Positions 1-9,974 of a DNA stretch of 64,000 nucleotides are shown piece by piece (position 1 is the stretch's first letter; each line of letters starts with the position of its first letter). The notes beneath the pieces were generated by a model. It was given only the letters and a program-made list of their open reading frames with translations. It was not told the origin of the DNA and ran no database searches. The position numbers and the translations under genes were made by a program. Source of the stretch: Lewinellaceae bacterium (GTDB lineage Bacteria; Bacteroidota; Bacteroidia; Chitinophagales; Saprospiraceae); assembly GCA_020636215.1 (NCBI GenBank), contig JACJYG010000008.1, positions 172,501 through 236,500 on the forward strand, read 5' to 3'.

Positions 1-933
1 AAAGCGGATCATTTCATAGGCCGGAGGAGAGCCCCGCTTTTTATACTTAGGGTGCGGCATACGGGTATAAGGCAGATCGAAGGATGTGTCAATCTGTTCT
101 TCCGTCATTGGCGGGTAAGGCGGATTGACGATCAGTACTTTTTCCCCGACCTGCTGCAGGAGGCGCCGGGCTTGTACTTTATTGGACTCTTGTTCGATGT
201 GTTTGAAATTGGCGGCGTAGGATAGTTTGTCCCGAAGACAGCGCTCATGAGAGTGTAGCCACATGTCTTCCCAGTTTTTGTTTTTGGGTAGCGCCTCTTC
301 TTTCGGCCGAAGGATAGCTGTTTGGGGAACAGTATCAATCGAACTGAAAGGCACCCCCTTATTCAGGAGGCGGAGGGTTTCCCGCAGCGGCATTTCGCCC
401 ATTCCATAAACCAGCATGTCCGCGCCACTCATTTCCAGAATGTTCGGAAACAATTTATCCGCCCAGTAATCATAGTGGGTAACCCGGCGCAGGGAAGCTT
501 CAATACCGCCGATCAGGACAGGCACATCGGGGAATAACTGCTTTAGTATTTTGGTATAAACGGTGGTGGCGTAATCCGGGCGAAAGCCAGCAGCCCCTCC
601 TGGAGTATAAGCATCAGTCGAACGGCGGCGCCTGGATGCGGTATAATGGTTCACCATGGAGTCCATGCAGCCGGAGGTTACGCCAAAGAACAGCCGTGGA
701 CGGCCCAGTTTTTTGAAATCGCGCAGGTCGTCTTGCCAGTTGGGTTGGGGCACAATAGCCACCCTGAGCCCCTCACTCTCCAGAATCCGGCCAATGACGG
801 CCGTGCCGAAGGCAGGATGGTCCACGTATGCGTCTCCCGAAATGAGGATCACATCCAACTCGTCCCACCCTCTCATTTCCACTTCCTCCCGGGTGATGGG
901 GAGCCATTCTGTTATCGGCCGATCATCAAACAT
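1..933 (-). CDS. ygiQ: YgiQ-family radical SAM protein, N-terminal part (cut by window edge)
   Basis: An open frame of 311 codons runs off the left edge, so the C-terminal half is missing. The visible part is the N-terminal region of the YgiQ/UPF0313 family: it starts MFDDRPITEWLP, followed by DVILISGDAYVDHPAFG, then FFGVTAGCMDSMVNHYT, and GGIEASLRRVTHYDYW. The frame ends at PPAYEMIRF, just before the position where family members carry the CxxxCxxC iron-sulfur motif, so the catalytic core lies outside the window. The family consists of predicted radical SAM enzymes of unknown substrate. The start is the only ATG giving the family N-terminus; no Shine-Dalgarno is seen. It points the same way as the carotenoid genes but is about 100 bp beyond them. 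Confidence 0.85.
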   Translation of the reverse strand, partial: MFDDRPITEWLPITREEVEMRGWDELDVILISGDAYVDHPAFGTAVIGRILESEGLRVAIVPQPNWQDDLRDFKKLGRPRLFFGVTSGCMDSMVNHYTASRRRRSTDAYTPGGAAGFRPDYATTVYTKILKQLFPDVPVLIGGIEASLRRVTHYDYWADKLFPNILEMSGADMLVYGMGEMPLRETLRLLNKGVPFSSIDTVPQTAILRPKEEALPKNKNWEDMWLHSHERCLRDKLSYAANFKHIEQESNKVQARRLLQQVGEKVLIVNPPYPPMTEEQIDTSFDLPYTRMPHPKYKKRGSPPAYEMIRF

Positions 934-1033
934 TTCTCTTTTATTGAGTTTTATCTTATTGGGAACGACAAAGTTACGGGAAAACAATGAAACCTGCCCC
1001 TCGTAAACAAGGGCGCCCTCAATATGGTTTTCA

Positions 1034-1900
1034 TCACCTTTTACCTGCCCGAGACCTCTCGTACAGGGTTACTACGCCGAATACCAGCAAAAATCCATAG
1101 ACCGCATCATCCAATGGCACTGAAATGATCCGGATATCCAAATATTCTTCCGGATTGTAAACGACAATGGGTTGCTGAGTGAATCCTCCCGTCAATACAC
1201 CATTGACTATCAGGAAAGGAATCAGGCTCACCAGATAGGCCAGATAAAAACGGCTGCGGTAACTTCCATCCAGGAACAGAAAATGAAAGAGCAGGAAAAA
1301 ACCGGTTAACAGGAAGGTCGTGCTGGTGTATAAACGCCCCCAAAAGAGGAAACCAGTAGCCAGGAAAAGGATCATAAAGCCCAGGGTGAGTGGTTTTTCA
1401 ACTGCCGCCAGGAGGTCTTTTTTTACATAAAAATTGAGGCATTCATAAATGAACACACATGCGAATGGAACTGTGAAGAAGAATAGCCACTCTTCCACCG
1501 GTAAATGAAAGATGGTGAAGCCGCCGAAATAGGCATCGTTAAAACCCCATACGCCTTTGGCAGTGAAGAATGCATCCCACAAAATAAAGAAGGCTCCAAC
1601 GATGAGGATACCTGGTAACAAAAATCTCCATTTTTTGTAATAATGAACATTCTTGTCAAAGCTCAGCAAAAAGATCGGTACAAAGGTGAAAATGTGAAGG
1701 TAGAAGTATGCCCAAGGGGTTTCCAGCCAGGAGAGCAATTTGACTTTGGGCACCTGAAGCAGCAGGTTGTCGGCCTTTACGGGCACGGTTAACCACTGAA
1801 CACCAACAAGAAGCAGTGCCAGTAGGACTATAGCCCACTGCAGCAACCTGTAGCTGAAGGCCTTTTTTTGTTCTTTGATTGGCGCCGCTGCTTGCTCCAT
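1034..1900 (-). CDS. crtY: lycopene cyclase domain protein (CrtYcd type)
   Basis: This 288-residue, very hydrophobic protein has about seven or eight membrane segments. It matches the membrane-bound lycopene beta-cyclase family found as CrtYc/CrtYd in actinobacteria and as a fused single chain in Bacteroidota and archaea. The first domain carries the diagnostic HLPVEEWLFFF stretch at residues 132-142. A related but weaker element (NPEEYLDI ... PLDDAVYGF, residues 249-270) marks the second half. The enzyme closes the ends of lycopene to make gamma- then beta-carotene in the inner membrane. It is the last gene of a crtI-crtB-crtY row on the minus strand, with a 139-bp gap after crtB. A polar N-terminal stretch plus one extra membrane segment precede the usual start, so a shorter start is possible. 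Confidence 0.85.
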   Translation of the reverse strand: MEQAAAPIKEQKKAFSYRLLQWAIVLLALLLVGVQWLTVPVKADNLLLQVPKVKLLSWLETPWAYFYLHIFTFVPIFLLSFDKNVHYYKKWRFLLPGILIVGAFFILWDAFFTAKGVWGFNDAYFGGFTIFHLPVEEWLFFFTVPFACVFIYECLNFYVKKDLLAAVEKPLTLGFMILFLATGFLFWGRLYTSTTFLLTGFFLLFHFLFLDGSYRSRFYLAYLVSLIPFLIVNGVLTGGFTQQPIVVYNPEEYLDIRIISVPLDDAVYGFLLVFGVVTLYERSRAGKR

Positions 1901-2039
1901 TGCATTTACTGTTAATCTGAGGCCACCGCTTGCCAGCCTTTAATGATAACTATCTAAAAGGATCCTTTGCGCTTCTGGAAATTCTTAAGCATTGCCCCCA
2001 AACTGATAATCAGGAACAAAGAAAGAATAACTTCCGTCC

Positions 2040-2924
2040 CTACAACATATTCAGGCTATTGCGCAGGGCGGAGCTGAAAAGCAGGTACACCTTTTTACCA
2101 TTAGGGACACGGATACGCTCTTTCGTCACCCGGGTGGCCGGTGCATTTTTGATCTTCTTAAAGAGGTTGATATAATAAATGTAAGCCAGATAGACTCCCA
2201 GGCGCGCACCTTTAGGCAGTTGAATAATACCCTTGTAGGCATCGTCGAAATCCTTTTTGATATCTGCTTCAATGGCGAGCTTATCTTCGGTAGAAAAGTG
2301 GGTGAAGTCTACTCCGGGAAAATATACCCGGCCCCGTTCGTCAAAGTCGCTTTTCATATCCCGCAGAAAGTTGATCTTCTGGAAAGCCGAGCCAAGGCTG
2401 CAAGCCGGCGCTTTCAGGCGCTGATACATCTCATCGTCACCTTCACAGAATACGCGGAGGCACATGAGCCCTACCACTTCGGCAGAGCCATATATATATT
2501 GCTTATACAGGCTGTCGTGGTAGCGGTCGTGGTACAAGTCCATTTCCATACTGTCGAGGAAGGCGTCGATCAGTTCCAATTCGATCTGATACTGATGGAC
2601 TGTTTGCTGGAAAGCGTGCAGCACCGGATTGAGGCTGATGCCTTCTTCGATAGCCCGATAGGTGTCTTCGCGGAAGCGTTTCAGCAGCGTTTCCTTATCG
2701 AACCCGTGGAAAGTATCAACGATTTCATCGGCAAAGCGCACGAAACCATAAACCGCGTAGACCGGGTTTCGAAAACGGGGGTCAAACACCCGTATTCCCA
2801 TGGAGAAAGAGGTGCTGTAACGGTGGGTAATGTGTTTGCTACACTCTGTGCATACCTGGTTAAATAGTTCCATCATGGCGTGATCGGTAATTTTTTGTGG
2901 TGAGTCCGGCTTACCCTGGCTCAT
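2040..2924 (-). CDS. crtB: phytoene synthase
   Basis: A 294-residue squalene/phytoene synthase family protein. It joins two geranylgeranyl diphosphates into phytoene, the first committed step to carotenoids. The two Asp-rich Mg-diphosphate sites are present: VRFADEIVDTF near residue 65 and NFLRDMKSDFDERGRVYFP near residues 190-205. The substrate-pocket stretch HRYSTSFSMG lies near residue 35. No signal peptide is present, as expected for a cytosolic, membrane-associated enzyme. Its start codon overlaps the stop of crtI (ATGA-type overlap around 2922-2926), which implies translational coupling and co-transcription. Full length for the family. Squalene synthase is the alternative, but the crtI and crtY neighbours settle the assignment. 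Confidence 0.95.
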   Translation of the reverse strand: MSQGKPDSPQKITDHAMMELFNQVCTECSKHITHRYSTSFSMGIRVFDPRFRNPVYAVYGFVRFADEIVDTFHGFDKETLLKRFREDTYRAIEEGISLNPVLHAFQQTVHQYQIELELIDAFLDSMEMDLYHDRYHDSLYKQYIYGSAEVVGLMCLRVFCEGDDEMYQRLKAPACSLGSAFQKINFLRDMKSDFDERGRVYFPGVDFTHFSTEDKLAIEADIKKDFDDAYKGIIQLPKGARLGVYLAYIYYINLFKKIKNAPATRVTKERIRVPNGKKVYLLFSSALRNSLNML

Positions 2925-4399
2925 CAGGGATGTATAGCTTTGAAAATTTCCTCTGCGACGACTTGCCCGGATATCAAAGAAGGCGGCACTCCCGGGCCGG
3001 GGGTGGTCAGTTGTCCCGTATAATAAAGGTTGTTCACTTTTTTACTCCGTAGCTTGGGCTTCAGGAAAGCTGTCTGCATCAAGGTATTGGCCAGGCCGTA
3101 GGCATTGCCTTTGTAGGCATGGTAATCCCTCTCAAAGTCAGCATGAGCGAAGGAACGCTTGAAAACCACATGCTCCCGGATGTTTTGCCCGGTGAGGGTT
3201 TCCAGGCGCCCCATGACGATGTCGTAGTATTTTTCCCGTTGAGCTTCGCTGTCTTCCAGGCCAGGCGCCAGGGGGATAAGGATGAAGAGATTTTCTTTGC
3301 CTTCCGGCGCCACCGATGGGTCCGTCACAGAGGGCGCACAAACGTAGAATAAGGGATCAGAAGGCCATTGCGGCTGGTCGTATATCTCCACGGCGTGCCG
3401 GCCGAAGTCGGCGTCGAAGAAAAGGTTGTGGTGATGCAGGCCCTCTAGCTTTTTGTCAACCCCAAGGTAGAACAGCAGGGAGGAGGGCGCCATCGTACGC
3501 TTATCCCAGTATTGCTGATTGTAGGTACGGTGTTCCGGCGCCAGCAGGTGTTGCTCAACGTGGTGGTAATCGGCGCCACCCACTACAACATCAGCCTCAT
3601 ATTCGGAATCTTGGGTGATCACTTTGGTGGCGCGCCCATTGGGTACGTGCACTTGTTTCACTTCCTGGTTGAGCCTGATCTCTACGTCCAGTTCCTCCGC
3701 CAGGCTCACCATGCCTTCGATAATCTTGTGCATCCCGCCCATGGGGTACCAGGTGCCCAGCGCCATATCAGCGTAGTTCATCAAACTGTAAAGGGCCGGA
3801 GTATTTTCGGGGGTAGCGCCGAGGAAAAGAACGGGAAATTCCAATAACTGAATGAGCTGCTCATTTTTGAACAATTTCCGAACGTGGCGGGCCATCGAAG
3901 TGAACATTTGCAATCGGAAAAGGCTGGACAACACGCGCAGGTCTGCAAATTCCAGGATAGAATGGCCCGGCTTGTGTACAAAATCGGCCATACCGACCTT
4001 ATACTTATATTGGGCTTCGTCCAGAAATTTCTTTAGGTTTTTAGCGCTGCCCGGCTCGTAGCGGTCGAACATGGCGTAGAGCTCCTCCATTTTGGCTGGA
4101 ACCTCCATGATGTCTTCATTCCCAAAGAAAATACTGTAAGAAGGATCGAGCCGAACCAGTTCGTAATAATCGGACGGTTTTTTGCCAAAACGGGCAAAAT
4201 ATTGTTCGAACACATCCGGCATCCAATACCAGCTTGGGCCCATATCGAACATAAATCCCTCGGCCTCAAATTTGCGGGCGCGGCCGCCTGGAACAGCATT
4301 TTTCTCCAGTACCGTGACCTGATACCCCTTCTGCGCCAGGCTGGAAGCTGCCGATAAACCGGCAAAGCCGGAACCAATAACAATTACTCTTTTTGCCAA
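2924..4399 (-). CDS. crtI: phytoene desaturase (CrtI type)
   Basis: A 491-residue flavoprotein of the CrtI/amine-oxidase-like family that desaturates phytoene stepwise to lycopene. The N-terminus has the FAD-binding Rossmann motif VIVIGSGFAGLSAA followed by the acidic end of the second strand (VTVLEKN). The C-terminus has the family signature GQLTTPGPGVPPSLISG. Length and both ends agree with bacterial CrtI. It is the first gene of the crt operon, and its stop overlaps the crtB start. A diapophytoene or neurosporene-type desaturase would look similar, so the exact number of desaturation steps is inferred from the phytoene synthase and lycopene cyclase downstream. The 98 bp before the start contains no clear TAnnTTTG box. 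Confidence 0.93.
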   Translation of the reverse strand: MAKRVIVIGSGFAGLSAASSLAQKGYQVTVLEKNAVPGGRARKFEAEGFMFDMGPSWYWMPDVFEQYFARFGKKPSDYYELVRLDPSYSIFFGNEDIMEVPAKMEELYAMFDRYEPGSAKNLKKFLDEAQYKYKVGMADFVHKPGHSILEFADLRVLSSLFRLQMFTSMARHVRKLFKNEQLIQLLEFPVLFLGATPENTPALYSLMNYADMALGTWYPMGGMHKIIEGMVSLAEELDVEIRLNQEVKQVHVPNGRATKVITQDSEYEADVVVGGADYHHVEQHLLAPEHRTYNQQYWDKRTMAPSSLLFYLGVDKKLEGLHHHNLFFDADFGRHAVEIYDQPQWPSDPLFYVCAPSVTDPSVAPEGKENLFILIPLAPGLEDSEAQREKYYDIVMGRLETLTGQNIREHVVFKRSFAHADFERDYHAYKGNAYGLANTLMQTAFLKPKLRSKKVNNLYYTGQLTTPGPGVPPSLISGQVVAEEIFKAIHP

Positions 4400-4497
4400 A
4401 GCTGCTGTTGATTTAATGAATCAGAGGATCAACAGCAATCTGGCACTTTTGTTTAATAATTTTGACCAAATAAATGGCAAAGATTCAACAGAAGCGT

Positions 4498-4905
4498 TTA
4501 TTGGGGCCAGGCCATGAAACCGCCTTTCAGATCGTATAGCTCCTTAAAGCCCATGGTAACCATTTGACTGGCGGCTTGCCCGCTGCGGTTCCCTGAACGG
4601 CAGTACAGCATAACCGGACGGTTCTTGTCGAGGTTTTGTTCGAGTTGCTGTGTGAAGTCATCATCGTAAAAATTGAGGTTCAGCGCACCGTCGATGTGGC
4701 CTTGGGCAAACTCTTCGGGAGTACGTACATCTATTAGTTGCAGGTTGGGAATCTCCGCCATTTTAGCCTGGAAGGCAGCCGGCGTTAATACTTCGCTGAT
4801 GACAGGCTGCCCGTCAGAAGGAGCCGCCTGCTGCTGCCCCGTATTATTTTGGCAGGAATGAACGGAAGCGGTGGCGATCAGAAAAAATAAAAGGAGCTGT
4901 TTCAT
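4498..4905 (-). CDS. rhodanese-like domain lipoprotein
   Basis: A 135-residue exported protein with one rhodanese domain. The N-terminus is a lipoprotein signal (MKQLLLFFLIATASVHSC) with Cys18 as the lipidation site. The domain shows the usual order: LIDVRTPEEFAQGHIDGALN, then the active-site loop CRSGNRS with the catalytic cysteine, then GGFMAW near the end. Single-domain rhodaneses move sulfane sulfur or bind small thiols; the in vivo substrate is unknown. It lies 98 bp upstream of crtI in the same orientation and has its own TATCTTTG box 20 bp before the start, so it may be transcribed with the carotenoid genes or alone. Confidence 0.88.
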   Translation of the reverse strand: MKQLLLFFLIATASVHSCQNNTGQQQAAPSDGQPVISEVLTPAAFQAKMAEIPNLQLIDVRTPEEFAQGHIDGALNLNFYDDDFTQQLEQNLDKNRPVMLYCRSGNRSGQAASQMVTMGFKELYDLKGGFMAWPQ

Positions 4906-4924
4906 TTGTTCGATTTTTTACGGG

Positions 4925-4932
4925 CAAAGATA
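4925..4932 (-). promoter_or_regulatory. -7 promoter box TATCTTTG (rhodanese gene)
   Basis: On the minus strand this reads TATCTTTG, an exact fit to the Bacteroidota housekeeping -7 element TAnnTTTG. It lies about 20 bp before the ATG of the rhodanese lipoprotein, a normal distance for a short leader. Confidence 0.6.
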
Positions 4933-5032
4933 GGGGATTTGAGCTACAAAAGACTGTGCGGTTGATCACTGAACTATACCGGGGGGGTAAATAGCGTTAT
5001 AGCAGTTCACCCCGCGGTTTATCCAGGGCCAG

Positions 5033-8000
5033 TCACCTTACCAACAGCACCTCCCCCTCCACCTGCACCTCCCTGCCGTCGGCGCGGCGGTAGCGCAGGC
5101 TGTACACGTAGGCGCCCGCCGGGGCGGGCTGCCCGCGGGCGGCGCCATCCCAGCCCAGGCTCTCGTCGTTAGGGGCGAAGCTGCTACGTTCGAACAGCAG
5201 GGCGCCCCAGCGGTTGAACAGGCGGAAGCTGAGCACCGTTTCTACGGAGGCATCCCCGTAGACGGCCAGTCGGTCGTTGCGGCCGTCGCCGTTGGGGGAG
5301 AAGGCGTTGGGGACGTACAGGCCGCTGCGCTGCCCGACGAACAGCGTCACTGCATCGGCAACCGTGCAGCCCAGGCTGTCGGACAGCAAGGCCTGGTAGG
5401 TGGTGGTGGTGCGAAGGGGCGCGCCACAGGCGCCAGGCAGGTGTCGCAGCTCAGGAAATCCGGCGGCTGCCAGTACAAGGTAAAATACCGCCGCATTGGT
5501 AAGTATACAGGCGCAGGCTGTCGCCCAGCCGCAGCGTCGTGTCGGCGGGAAGGGCGAGCAGCAGGGGCGGCGGATCTTCAAGCAGGAAGGCGAATTCGCG
5601 GCGGCAGCCCTGGGCATCCTCCACCAGCAGGGTGTAAGCGCCGGCAGGGAGGTTATTCCATTGCGGCGCAGCCTGCAAAGGCGTACCGCCGTTCAGCGCA
5701 TAGAGGTAAGGCTCAAAGCCTCCGCGGGCGCTGTCGATGGTTATGCTGCCATTGGTATGCCCTGGCAGCGCGGCGGCTGCAGCCGGAAGCCCGCCTCGAT
5801 GGGCGTGTCGCTCAGGCTGATGGTATCCGCAGCACTGCAGCCATCGGCGTTGGTGACGGTGAGGCTGTAACTGCCCGCCTACCCACGGTTATTTCCGGGC
5901 TGCCGGTACCCCTGTCGACCAGGCGTACGCCCCGGCGGGCTGGTACTGACAGGGTGATGCTGGGCGAAGCGCACAGGCTGCCGGAAACCTGTATGGCAAC
6001 CGCCGGTACCGGGGCGCACCGCCAGCTGGAGCAGCAGCAGGCTGTCGCAACCGCCCGCCAGGCTGATGGTGTCGGCATACCAGCCTGGCGAGTACCAGCA
6101 GCCGCCCGCCGAAGGCATAACGTTCCCCTTCGCAGATGGCGGTATCCAGGTAGCCAGTACGCTCCAACACCTCCAGCCGCAGGCAGAGGGTGGAATCACA
6201 GCCATTGGCGCCGGTATAGGTGCGGCACAGGCTGGTATCGGTAGAGAGGGTGAGCCCCTCCCAACTCAGGCTTTCGTTCCAGCAGATGGTGTGGCGCTCT
6301 TCGCGCAGCGAGGTGTCCCGGAACACCAGGCTCAGGCAGTGGATGCTATCGCAGCCCAGGGATGAAGTATAGGCTGTGCAGAGGGTGGTGTCGGCGCTGA
6401 AGGCCTGCCCCTGCCAGGCGAAGCTCTCCCCCTGGCAAAGGGCAGCCTACCGAAGGTGAACAGGGTGTCGGCCCCGGCGAGGGTGTAGCTGGCGGCGGCG
6501 CGCGCAGCCGTTAGCGTCGGTTACCTGTAGCTGGTACAGCCCCGGTACCGGCGTTGTAGAGGGTGTCGCCGCCGGGCTGCCCGTTCCAGGCGAAGGCGTA
6601 GGGCGGGCGCCGCCCCCTGGGCGGCGGCGCTGAGCGTGCCGTTGTCGCCGCAAACGAAAGCGGCGGCGGAACCGATGGCGGCCCATAGGCTGTCGGGCTG
6701 GCTGATATACAAGGTGTCCGTATTCTGGCAGCCGGCGCTGTCGGTAAGCAGGATGGGGTACAGAGTAAGCGGTACGGTACTGCTGCGCTGAAGTACTCGG
6801 CGCCGTCGACCAAGAGGAAGGTGTAGGGGGTACCAAAATTGGCGGATAGGCTTACACTTCCATCTTCGGCGCCAAAACAGAGAACGGAGGCGGTATCCGT
6901 TTCCAGCGCGAGCAATTCCTGGTAGCACAATGGTAGACAACGAAGGCAGGCTGTTGTAAAACGAGGAATACAAGCTTACCGCAACCTGCCGGGCGCCAGG
7001 GGCAGGCGCAGCAGCGTCGTTGTAGTACAATGTATTGCGAATGGTATGATGAGAAACTACCCGCCGTTGCGCCACCACTGGTTGATAAACAGCAAGCTTG
7101 CCGTGTTGTTGCCTTGAACAGATATGAAAGGCGCCCCGCTGGAGGAAAGGTATTCCAGGCGCCGTCCAGGCTGCCGAGCAGCTCAAGCCGCATGGAATCA
7201 AGGGGAAAGGCGAGAAGGTTCCCACATCAGGGTAAGCGACTCCCACCGGGCTGGCGCAGGTAAAAACGGTGTAGTTATTCAGGCTGTCGCCCGAGCTGTC
7301 GTCCAGGTCCAGGTCGGCATATAACTCGCAGGGGGGGAGCATACATTCCGAAGAGGTGGCGGCATCGTAATTGAAGCGGTTGTACTGGCAGATTTCCGTC
7401 AGCGTGTAGGTTTCAAAATCCAGCAGATAAACCGTGCTCTTTTCCTGGTCTGGATGGTAAGGCGATAGCATAAGTCACAATGCTGTCGCAGCGGAAAGGG
7501 AAAGTAGCCAGGCCTGTATGAGCGGGATGCTATCCGGAAAAGTACCAACACCGTGCTGTTTGCGGGGTTATCGATATCTACCTCTACCAATTCATTATTC
7601 CGGGTGGTCATGTACAAGCGCCCTTCCCGGTAGGTGAGGTCGCCTCCTGCCCTCATTCCGGGAGGAAAATCGCCGAGGAACGCCATCGTTGAACTTGTCT
7701 GGTCATAAGTGCTCAAGCCTGTGCCGGCGGCAAACACCAGGTACCTTCGTAGTTGCAGGACAAAGCCTGGATGTCAGCGTTTTGGGGAAAGTCGCCCAAA
7801 TGGTATAGGAAAAACCCAAGATCATACCTCTGTAATCCATAGTTGTCCGAAGTAACTGATGTTCCTCCATAAAGGTAAGCATCGTCCAGGTTAGGCAGTG
7901 CAATGCCTGTAAATATTAGCCTGGTAGTGACTGAGCTGTCCACTGGGCTACAAGAGTCAAGGTCATTATAATATAAATTTCTATATAAAGTTGGTATAAC

Positions 8001-8096
8001 AGTAAATGAATCAGATGTCATATAAGTTTGCCCCAGCATCTCATGGAAAAAGCAAGCTGATATTATGAAAATAAGCCAAGGGGAAAATTTTTTCAT
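5033..8096 (-). pseudogene. T9SS type B-sorted cell-surface protein A, frameshifted
   Basis: About 1,020 codons of one secreted protein, read on the minus strand through several frames. It starts with a signal peptide (MKKFSPWLIFIISACFFHEMLGQ). A propeller-like N-terminal part follows, with stretches such as GGDLTYREGRLYMTTRNNE. The middle holds short beta-sandwich repeats ending in PGLYQLQVTDANGC and PAGAYTLLVEDAQGC. The last 95 residues are a gliding-motility-associated C-terminal domain (GLYVPNAFSPNGDGRND ... FNRWGALLFE), the type B T9SS sorting signal. At least seven frame changes interrupt it, at roughly 7.72, 7.45, 6.9, 6.5, 5.88, 5.6 and 5.45 kb. The protein text between shifts stays well conserved. 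Either the gene is inactivated or the assembly carries indel errors. Confidence 0.8.
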
Positions 8097-8129
8097 GGAA
8101 TAGGAATAATATTTGGTGTGATTGAGAAA

Positions 8130-8137
8130 CAAAAATA
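8130..8137 (-). promoter_or_regulatory. -7 promoter box TATTTTTG (surface protein A)
   Basis: Reads TATTTTTG on the minus strand, fitting TAnnTTTG, 33 bp upstream of the signal-peptide start of surface protein A. It suggests A has its own promoter between B and A. Confidence 0.45.
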
Positions 8138-8184
8138 GTTGCCAGGAATACTATGCCCCCGGCAACTGTTGGAGCGGCGGCAAT

Positions 8185-8960
8185 TTAGGGTTTTTGGCGG
8201 ATAATTTTGTGGGTGATGAAATTGCCCTTGCTATCCCGGGCTGTAACCAGCAATACCCCCCAGGGAGCATTTTCCCCAAAATCCAATATTACCTGGTTTT
8301 TGCCCCGCGCGAATTCCAGGGTTTTGCTTTTAAAGCGTTTTCCATAAATATCGGATACCGTTACTTCGAAAAGGCCTGCTGCCCTGGTTTCTACTTCTAA
8401 CCGGGTTTCCTGCCAGAAAGGGTTAGGGGAAACAGAAACCTGAAAAGGAGGTTTTCCAACTGCTCCGTTTAATTGGGGGCTCTGAGGTGTTTGTAGGAAT
8501 AGAAGGGTATCCTGGTTCACCAAAGCCTGAGGGCATTCAAAAAAACACTCTGGAATGCCAGCAGACGAAGCATCCAGGCAAGGTTCATCACTTGAGCTAG
8601 CTTCTAGGTAGAAAGTAAGTACTTGATTTTCGCTGGCGGAATAATATGTGAGTATGCACAAGTTATTTTGATTATAACACCAACAAGATTGAAGGTTTTC
8701 CATTATACAGGGAGGGCAATCGTGATAAGCCTCTAATATTTCGGTGTTTTGGCTGCATTCTTCCCACCATCCAGTCACTGGGTTACAGTCAAATTCAGTA
8801 TAATCAATAAGATAGCAATCTTCCTCATTTGGTTGGAAAATACATTTGCTAAGCCCCGTTGGGTTACCGGGCCCTCCATTATTAATATCCACTGAAATTT
8901 CGAGGTCTATCCAGGAATCGCACTCGCAATCGGCATAAATAGGATAGTTGGTTACTTCAT
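8185..8960 (-). pseudogene. C-terminal part of surface protein B with T9SS type A sorting domain
   Basis: About 258 codons downstream of the IS insertion. The frame starts inside the IS end, so no native start exists. It begins NEVTNYPIYADCECDSWIDL, which reads in frame with sequence on the far side of the IS once the element is removed (GIPYFVPIN then NEVTNYP). A cysteine-rich stretch follows. The last 85 residues are a T9SS type A sorting domain: FQVSVSPNPFWQETRLEVE, VTVSDIYGKR, WGVLLVTARDSKGNFITHKI. This is the secretion and anchoring tail of protein B. Without it the upstream repeats could not be exported by T9SS. Confidence 0.8.
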
Positions 8961-8980
8961 TAGAGTTGTTCCGAAATAAC
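8961..8980 (+). repeat. left terminal inverted repeat of the IS
   Basis: TAGAGTTGTTCCGAAATAAC; its exact reverse complement is at 9955-9974. Confidence 0.9.
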
Positions 8981-9006
8981 GTAAATTTGGGCAAAACCCG
9001 AGAAAT

Positions 9007-9931
9007 ATGCTGGACATCGACCGAGCCCTTCGCGAAGAAGCCGTTATGCGAGGCCTCACAGGACTAAAAGTCCGGCAGTTTGAGGAGCTACACAAGAAGT
9101 TCGACGCTGAACTGCTCTCCCGTAAGCTTGTAGCAAAGCCAAAGCGCCAAAGAGCCTTGGTGCCGGCATACCCTGCAGGATAGTGCGGGCATGCTGTTCT
9201 TTATCCTGATGTATTTCAAGGTGTACCCCACTATGGCAGTTGCCGGCTTCTTATTCGGCGCCGCCCGCAGCCGGATCTGCGACTGGGTACATACCTACCA
9301 GCCTGTGCTGGAAGCAGTGCTTGGCAAGAACCTGGACCTACCAAAACGGAAAGTTTCTTCGGTGGATGAATTTGTCAAAACCTTCCCCAAAGTCAAAAAC
9401 TGATCATTGACGCCACGGAACAGTACCGCGTAACCGGCACAAAGACCCCGAAAAGCAGCGCCAGCACTATTCCGGCAAGAAGAAACGCCATACGCTGAAG
9501 AATACGCTGGTAGTAGAGCCCCGGAACAAGAAGATCCTTATCCTCACGCCCACCGTGCCTGGGGCGGTACATGATAAAAAGGACTTGGATGACAACGACA
9601 TCGTCCCACATATCCCGGAGGACATCCCTATTGAGGTGGACCTGGGATACAAGGTACCTGGAAAACGAATACGACGGCATAACCATTCCGCACAAAAAGC
9701 CCCGGAAAGGGGAACTGACAAAAAGCCAAAAACGGCAAAACCGAAGATCGCATCCTCCAGAATACGGGTAGAACATGCCATTGGCTTGTGTAAACGCTAT
9801 GGCGCCCTTTCAATGTGTACCGAAATCGCCGGGAAGGGTTCGAAGACAAATTGATGGTAACTGCCTGCGGCTTGGTCAACTTTATCAAAGAACTAGGAAA
9901 AGTACCAGAAGCCCCTACTATAAAGAGATAA
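9007..9931 (+). pseudogene. IS5-family (DDE_Tnp_4) transposase, frameshifted
   Basis: Conserved transposase text runs the full length but shifts frame at least four times. Pieces in order: MLDIDRALREEAVMRGLTG to about 9180 (ending in a stop); MLFFILMYFKVYPTMAVAG to 9402; LIIDATEQYR, which holds the first catalytic Asp; QHYSGKKKRHTLKN and LTPTVPGAVHDKKD to about 9660, with the second Asp region; PHKKPRKGELTKSQKRQNRR; RIRVEHAIGLCKRYGA with the catalytic Glu; and a last frame YRNRREGFEDKLMVTACGL ending at 9931. Full family content is present (about 300 residues), so only indels disable it. Whether they are biological or assembly errors is open; other copies elsewhere in the genome would decide. 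Confidence 0.85.
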
Positions 9932-9954
9932 TTCTATCAAATTTTGAATGAACT

Positions 9955-9974
9955 GTTATTTCGGAACAACTCTA
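9955..9974 (-). repeat. right terminal inverted repeat of the IS
   Basis: GTTATTTCGGAACAACTCTA, exact inverted copy of 8961-8980. Confidence 0.9.

Larger units (their letters stand above)
8961..9974 (+). mobile_element. IS5-like insertion sequence, about 1.01 kb
   Basis: The element is bounded by a perfect 20-bp inverted repeat (8961-8980 and 9955-9974) and contains one degraded transposase frame. The outermost two bases of each repeat are TA, so a 2-bp TA target duplication cannot be told apart from the repeat itself. TA duplication is known for some IS5-family groups and for IS630. The transposase text fits the DDE_Tnp_4 branch of IS5. It is inserted in the T9SS protein B gene, and the flanking protein frames join across it. 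Confidence 0.85.

Noticed and set aside
5441..6244. 267-codon plus-strand frame opposite surface protein A
   Set aside because: It is antisense to conserved repeat text with a type B sorting tail; its own protein is Arg/Ala/Gly-rich and has no family.
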